From the NCBI GenBank assembly GCA_002682825.1, contig NOKP01000018.1:747783-811782 (forward strand): a DNA stretch of 64,000 bases, given 5' to 3'. This document shows, piece after piece, positions 58,101 to 64,000 of this stretch (position 1 is the stretch's first letter; each line of letters opens with the position of its first letter). The stretch is from Neonectria sp. B-13. Taxonomy: Eukaryota; Ascomycota; Sordariomycetes; Hypocreales; Nectriaceae. A program made the position numbers and the translations under genes. Under the pieces are notes generated by a model that saw nothing but the letters and a program-made list of their open reading frames with translations, was not told where the DNA came from and made no database searches.

Positions 58101-59030
58101 AAAAGGGGCCAACAAACCTCAGCTTCCTTTTGCAGGTAGAACACATTGACCTTGTCGAGTTCTCGTTCCTGGCCTGTGGTGAGCAACGCTACGGAGATGT
58201 TCATGGTGGGGATGGGTCAAGGATGTGTCTTACCAGTTGAAAGAAGAAGGTTGCCTTGTTGGCTTGAAGAGCGGCCTGGGAGTCGACGGGCGTTGCCGAG
58301 CGGAGAGCGTCATTCTGAGAGGAGATGGTTGGTGTCGCAGAGAGCTTCTTGATGAGCTACATGACAGGGTGTCAGTGGCGAACGGCTTGGGGTCACCGAG
58401 TGATCGCGTGGGGATCGAGGGAGAAGAAACGTGCTTTGGGATCGCAGAGCGAATGGAGAGGCACGCTTGCTTTTGGCAAGCCCCAATCTCACAACGGGCC
58501 ACAGGGGAATCGGGGTCTGCAACCGGAGCGGGAGCGGGAACGGGATGTCTGGGACACGCAGGGAACAGCACGGATAGAGCTGGGCAGAACTGGGCAAAAC
58601 TGGGCAGGACAGTGGATATGGATGGTGGGTAGGGTTAGGGAAATGATTTGGCGAGTGTGAGGAGGTGCTTGGAAGTGAAAACCCTGAGCAAGTGGGAATA
58701 GTCCATGCGGATGGAGTGTGTGGGTGATGACAGCGGAGACGGGAACCAAAAGTCGAGAACGGGCATAGGGAACGAAGAGGAGTAGAGAACAACAGGTAAC
58801 AGACAAAGGAGAATGGAAGAGCGACATTTACTTACCTTTTTCAGAGCCTTGTAGTTTACAAAGCTGGCAGCATATTCCGGGACCTCGAGCTGGCGCTTCT
58901 GGATTTGCTTGCCGAACTTCCTGGAAGGGGGGTGATATCAGAGAGTGAACAGACGCACACGACCAAGCAGCGGCAGGCTGATTGTGACGTGGGCTTGTTT
59001 TGGGGGTACATGGGAAGAAAGGGCTTACAT
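55158..59030 (-). CDS. PHO81/NUC-2 phosphate-signalling CDK inhibitor
   Basis: Seven exons, 59030-59029, 58920-58836, 58356-58234, 58168-58118, 58054-57256, 57199-55401 and 55340-55158, give 1013 residues. Pho81 (NUC-2 in Neurospora) inhibits the Pho80-Pho85 cyclin-CDK when phosphate is scarce. An SPX domain covers about 1-190: KFGKQIQKRQLEVPEYAASF, NYKALKKLIKKL and FVEINGTAFSKILKKWDK (136-153), with the Tyr/Lys residues that bind inositol pyrophosphate. Ankyrin repeats follow at about 225-540 (MPLHYASLHGRLEMLQMLL; GWTPLVHAASEGNVDCLQAL). The C-terminal part is a degenerate glycerophosphodiesterase fold without the usual HRG catalytic start. Splicing is unusual: exon 1 supplies only A and T of the start codon (a 108-base intron follows), and intron 2, inside SPX, is 479 bases. 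A Pho4/NUC-1-type CACGTG lies upstream. Confidence 0.93.
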
Positions 59031-61579
59031 GTTGCGGCGTGGACGCCCTCGAGCAGCCCTTGGCGTCCAGGAGAAGACCGGGGAGCAGCAAGAGAGTGTA
59101 TGAGCAAGTGAGCCAGCTGTGTCGGAGCGTTGTTCCCAGGTAGGTTATCCGCGAGTAAGGCGAGCTCCAGTTGTGGCTGGTTTATGCGAGATGGGTTTGT
59201 CTGTGTCGTGTCGTGCGCGGTGGGTGCGGGTGCAGCAACGAGGCGAGAAGAGAGCAACAGGAACAAGGCGGGACAGGTCAATGTCTCAGGGCCTTGATGC
59301 AGGGCTCAGGTTAGGATCAGCTCAGTTAAAGATGGAGGTCAGGGCGCGCCGAGGCTAAAAGTGTAGTGCGGTGATGTGTTGGGGAGGTAGTGTAAGGCAA
59401 GTATTCATAAGTGGATGTGTTGTAGTAGACAGTGAAGCGACTTGGATCTTTCTCAGTCGTTCACACACTCTCTCTCCACCAAGTCACTTCGCTTCTTTTC
59501 TTCTTCTTGCCTCCCACGTAAGAGTCACACGATATGCCTCGCGCTTGGTTCATCACCCGACCAGCCAAGAGCTAGGTCTACGGCGAGCGAGGCCGTCTCC
59601 CACAGGGCACGTGGGGGGGAGGGGGTTGAACACTCGTCTGGCGGGGTCCCAGGACGACGTGCGCAAGGGCGTGAGGCTTGTGATTTGAGGCGTGAGGCGC
59701 GGAAAGCCCGCTCTCTCTCTCTCTCGGTGACGGGTGCGGGATGGAGGGGGATCGATAATGGTCTGGGGGATATGGGGATATGACGGACAGGGTGTAGCAA
59801 CACACAACAAGGCGACTCACGGACGGTCCACCAATCAGCCAACGAAGATATTCGTTGTTTCGGCAGCGCACTTGGGCCGACTCAATTCCGCAGCTACGTC
59901 GCAGGAACAACGCGGCTAACAAGAACAACCCTTCAGGCCTTTCTTTGCATGCGAGCAAGACGGGACGAAGGTAGACGCAGGACGAGACCGACGGGGGAGT
60001 GAGTGGTGAGCCTGCGGTGACGTGGGATGAACGATGGACGATGGGGCGACGGGCGAAACGAAAAAGCGGCTGCGCACGCGGCCTCGTTCTTGTCTCGACT
60101 TTCAGATGCAAACGAAGCGCTACGCTAGGCGCGCCAAAGGGAGAATAACGGTTCCTGACGGCGTGAAAGTCGGAAAGTTCGGCGGCTCTGGGGGATTTGA
60201 TGAGAATTGAAACGAAATGGAACTCTGGAAATGGAAACAAAAGTCTTGTTTCTGGCCCCTCCGCCGCAGCGTTCTAGGTATCCCGCCTGCGAGCCAGAAC
60301 GGGGCCTTTGGAAGCAGAGTAGCAGCACCGTAGTCTACGTACTACTCGGTACGCAAACGAGTTCGGCCAGCGAGAAGCGGGGGTAGTCCTTTGGTGCACG
60401 CTTGTGCTGTGCTTCTCTTCTCTTGTCTTCCTCGACGGGCCTCTCAACGTCTCGTCTCGTCGTTCGTGCCCTCGCCGGCCGTCCGTTATCCACGATCAGC
60501 ACCAGAGCGGCGGGTCCCACCGGAGTCATGGCATTTCTCCGGTAAGCTCCATGTTAGCGGCTTAACGGCCTCGCGTGTAAGCCAGCGCCCCAGCGCGATA
60601 GCGTCCCATCGAAAACCCCGTCCCCATCGTCATCGGAATAAGCATCCGCTAATCTCAACCCGTTCGCGCCAGCTTCGGTGCGCACCCAGCCGTTGTCCGG
60701 GAATACCCAATCGCCGTGGCCCCTCCGCCCCCGTGCTCGAGCGACAGGTTGACGGCTGGGGAGCGGCTCTCTCCGTTCCCCTGCCCAAGCAAAATGCAGA
60801 AGAAGCCCGGAGCCTTGTGCAACAATGCTTACTCCAGTATCCGTAAGTCCTTCGCCGAGGCCCACGTCCGCCCGACGGCTGCATCGCGATGGGGCCCCGG
60901 TCAGCAGCCAGTCGTCGGTGGCCCTCGCCAATGCTAGACTGCAAATACTAGCCCAGTGACTTGGTTTGGCTCATGCGAGAAAGTCCCGGAGATAGCATTG
61001 CTGAGACCTGCAAAAGGCCCTTTTTGGTCTTGACATGTCCACTTCCAAAAGTGTTGTGTACGTAATTTAGTTGCTGCTTCATCTGCTGGCAATATGTTGG
61101 CAGTTGACTCCATCTTGACTCCATCGTGTGCTTCGTCACCTACCCCATCACATACCCATCACCGGCTCCATCACCTATTCCGTCACCGACGCAGCTTGCT
61201 TGCTTCTTGAACATGAGTCGGCATCATGGCCCCGAGCCTTTGGTCCTGACTGGCGGGTGTCCTAATGGCTCAGCACGAAGTAGCAAGGCCACTTCAACCA
61301 ACCAGAATTCAAGGGTTCAGATCTTTCTAGATCTTTCAGTTTCTCAGTCTTCCAAGGGACGGGGAAATTTATGAGGCCAGTGGAAACTCAGGTACGTAGT
61401 GAATGACAAGGCTACTATCCCATGCTCTCAGAATATTGCAGACTACCTAACCCAACAATTCCACCAGTTGCTTCAGGAAGCTTGCTGACCAACTACCAAC
61501 AAAACGGCTTTGGCTTCCAAATGATCTGTGCTCTCCTCCCCAAGCTTTCTCCTCGCCCTGGGCTTCAGATTTCCTCCAC
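59031..61579. other. 2.5 kb spacer upstream of PHO81
   Basis: No supportable gene. Holds the PHO81 promoter and leader and the 3' UTR of the CUE gene. Contains CACGTG at 59608-59613, a CTCTCTCTCTCTC run at about 59711-59725, and TACGTACTAC near 60336. Frames of up to 150 codons at 60391-60846 lack ATG starts and domains. Confidence 0.55.
59608..59613. promoter_or_regulatory. Pho4/NUC-1-type E-box CACGTG upstream of PHO81
   Basis: CACGTG followed by GGGGGG, matching the high-affinity CACGTGGG form, 578 bases before the PHO81 start. In yeast PHO81 is itself a Pho4 target, so positive feedback is plausible. One hexamer is weak evidence by itself. Confidence 0.35.
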
Positions 61580-62996
61580 TTAGTTCTTCTTCGACTCTGG
61601 AGAGTCAACCAGGCTATCTGCCATGGCCTCCGCAGCCGCTTTCTTCAATCGCTCGCTGTCTTCCGTCTTGGTCTCCTTCGGCTTCTCCTTGGTATCCTTC
61701 TCGTCCTCACTGTCACCCAGACTGAAAGGGTCGTTGTCCGTAATTGGGCTGGGGTCAACCGTCGACAGAGGCTGCCATTTGCTAGCCCTTGAACCGCTAC
61801 CAGGCGCCGCATCCTTGGGTGGCACTCGGGGTGACGACTCGTACATGTTAATCTCCTCGGTCTCCTCCTTGAAGCCGACGCGTCGGCCATTACTTCCAGG
61901 CTTTGGTGAGGACGATGGTGGTGGCGGCTTGTACATGCCCGTGTTGGCCATGGGGCGACCGAGAGGAGCTGCCACATGGTTAGTCTACCGTATCAAAATG
62001 TTGCGGGGAGACCTACTGCCGTCTGCGGCGAACTTCATGCCAGCAAAGTCGTCGCTCAAAACCTCCGGGTCTGCATCATATCGGTCGTAATCTCCGCTTC
62101 GTCGGCTGGACTCTCCAGGGCGGCGAAAGGGTTCTCCTTGTCGCTGTGCGCCCTCCTCGCTCTCATCAAAGTTCTCCTCGATCTTCTTCTTCAGGTTCGT
62201 AATCCATCCATTGACCTTAGTCTGGGTCTCAAAGAATCCTTTGCGCAGGTTTTCCGTGATGATGGGGAGGTCATCGTCGAGGAAGCTGTGTTCGGGGTCG
62301 TCGTCTCCCCGTCCCTCCTGAACATGTCTCGTTCGTCCACCACCGGGACCTCGATTAGCAGTCCGATTCTCGTACGCGCCCACGTTATCGTAGTGTTCCG
62401 CAAGCTGGCGCGCATATAGTTCGTCCGCCTCCACTTGCGATATCTGCCCCCTGGCCTGTGGCCTGGGAGGCTGAGGAGGTGGCACTTCATCGTCGTCGGG
62501 CTCGTTCCTCACGGCATCGGGATCCGTCATCTCTGCCAATACATCAGTTTCCGAGTTCTCCATCAGGGGAGGCGGGGGGGTACACACCGAGCAACGCGTT
62601 AAAGGCGGGCTCGACACGGCCACTGCTCGCCCTCAAGACAGCCTTGATAACACCGGTATCCACGGTAGGAAAAGCCTCCTTCAAAATCATCTCGTTCTTC
62701 TGCGTCTCGGTGAGCGGGCGGGGAGGCTTAGGCGGAGGAACATCGGTTGTAGAGGAAGGGGCGTTGGTGGTCGCCGCTGCGTTGGTCGCAGGGCCATCGT
62801 CTCCGTGGAGGCTGGTCTCCTGGAAATCGTCGTCATCCATATCGAGGGGCCGGACTGTGGTGGGTGACTCCGCGCCGCTCTCCGCCGTGGTCTTGGTCTG
62901 CAAATGGTGGAGTGGTCAGTCGCCTTGCCTTGCGCATAAAGATTCGCTTTGTCCCTCTGCGGGCTCTCAACGTACCGTCTCCGTAGGAGCTGACAT
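61580..62996 (-). CDS. CUE domain protein, Cue5-like ubiquitin/Atg8 adaptor
   Basis: Four exons, 62996-62976 (seven codons), 62897-62588, 62532-62017 and 61968-61580, give 411 residues; introns are 78, 55 and 48 bases. The CUE domain spans about 70-112 (NEMILKEAFPTVDTGVIKAV, then EPAFNALLEMTDP), which binds ubiquitin. A conserved region follows (VEADELYARQLAEHYDN; SFLDDDLPIITENLRKGFFE; TQTKVNGWITNLKKKIEENF) as in fungal Cue5. Near the C-terminus KWQPLS (W347, L350) fits the WxxL Atg8-interacting motif, which in yeast Cue5 delivers ubiquitinated aggregates to autophagy. Flanks are Pro/Asp/Glu-rich and disordered. It is divergent from the helicase gene across 500 bases. Confidence 0.9.
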
Positions 62997-63496
62997 GTTG
63001 TATCAGTGTAGTATCTCTCAATAACACACCAACTGGGGCGGCTTCAGGTTCAGAGGGTATTCGGCTTAGGATTCCGCTCTGCTGCGATCTTGCTGAAGGA
63101 GGAGGTCTAGGGAAATTGGTAGATTTCGCTTCAGCCTGGCCTGCCCGTGATAATAAGGCAATGAGGCGCGAGGGGTCGGTCGACTGGGCCACGACGCCGA
63201 TGACGTGCCCCACATATGAAGCTGTCCAAGCCACAACCTAATTCGCCACAATTGACTACTGCCTAGCATTTTAGCAGGGGTTCGGTCATTTGGTCTAGGG
63301 TAGCGACCTTGATTCTGAACTTTGAGAGCTGGAATAAACAAAGACTGTCCTGATACTATTATCGCTTCGTGAGGGTATCAAGGTTGTCATGCAATCAGTT
63401 TGGCGGCTTGGCGTTTAACTTTACACCGAAATAATCGACTTTTGACCTTCTTTACGTCTTGGCGCGTGCTAGGCAAGGAGTAGATCTCGACCAAGT
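62997..63496. promoter_or_regulatory. Bidirectional promoter, CUE5-like / DEAH helicase
   Basis: 500 bases between divergent starts. No specific site is claimed. Confidence 0.6.

Positions 63497-64000
<504 letters not shown>

Noticed and set aside
60391..60846. 151-codon open frame upstream of PHO81
   Set aside because: Starts with TTG, Arg/Ser/Pro-rich in a way typical of GC-rich non-coding sequence, no domain.

Overview
This window looks like nuclear DNA of a filamentous ascomycete, most likely a Sordariomycete. The genes carry short introns of about 50-120 bases with GT...AG ends and CTAAC/CTGAC-type branch sites, leaders are rich in pyrimidines, and the gene set is typical of such fungi: a PHO81/NUC-2 phosphate regulator, a class II DAHP synthase, a fungal RRN6, a PMT2-type mannosyltransferase and the microprotein MZT1. 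Species cannot be read from the sequence alone. I see no CRISPR array, no tRNA or rRNA gene and no intact transposon.

Layout. 1-7 kb: a sugar transporter of the major facilitator family between gene-poor flanks, one with degenerate TTAGGG repeats. 7-15.4 kb: hexose-6-phosphate mutarotase, class II DAHP synthase (opposite strand, with a perfect CPC1/GCN4 box in its promoter), a HYPK-like UBA protein and a large AT-hook/BRCT protein. 15.4-28 kb: gene-poor DNA with small repeats, holding a secreted FMN-dependent 2-hydroxyacid dehydrogenase, a proline-rich repeat protein without an AUG start, and an arginase-fold protein that has lost one metal ligand. 28-38.5 kb: a CTL/PNS1-like membrane transporter, a Rab4-like GTPase with an unusual insertion, the mannosyltransferase PMT2 and a cupin protein with hydrophobic tail segments. 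39.7-48.8 kb: a dense housekeeping block with a CHY/RING E3 ligase, MZT1, SPC25, RRN6 and a PITH-domain protein. 49.6-55 kb: a Cys-rich single-pass surface protein, mitochondrial ribosomal protein uL3m, COA1 and a four-pass membrane protein. 55-64 kb: PHO81, a CUE5-like ubiquitin/Atg8 adaptor and the 5' part of a DEAH-box helicase that runs off the end.

The genes are not an operon or an obvious metabolite cluster. Functional echoes are local: MZT1 and SPC25 (spindle/kinetochore) lie next to each other, uL3m and COA1 (mitochondrial translation and cytochrome oxidase assembly) are tail to tail, and several pairs share short divergent promoters (SPC25/RRN6, COA1/membrane protein, CUE5-like/helicase).

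I did not find a convincing new multi-gene system. The most unusual signals are single-gene oddities: a proline-rich ORF that appears to start at UUG behind an AUG-free leader, a PHO81 start codon split by an intron, a 120-base in-frame GT...AG insertion between the two Rab switches, and an arginase-like protein with Cys at a metal-ligand position. All exon boundaries were read by eye from splice signals, frame and family conservation, and no transcript data were available.
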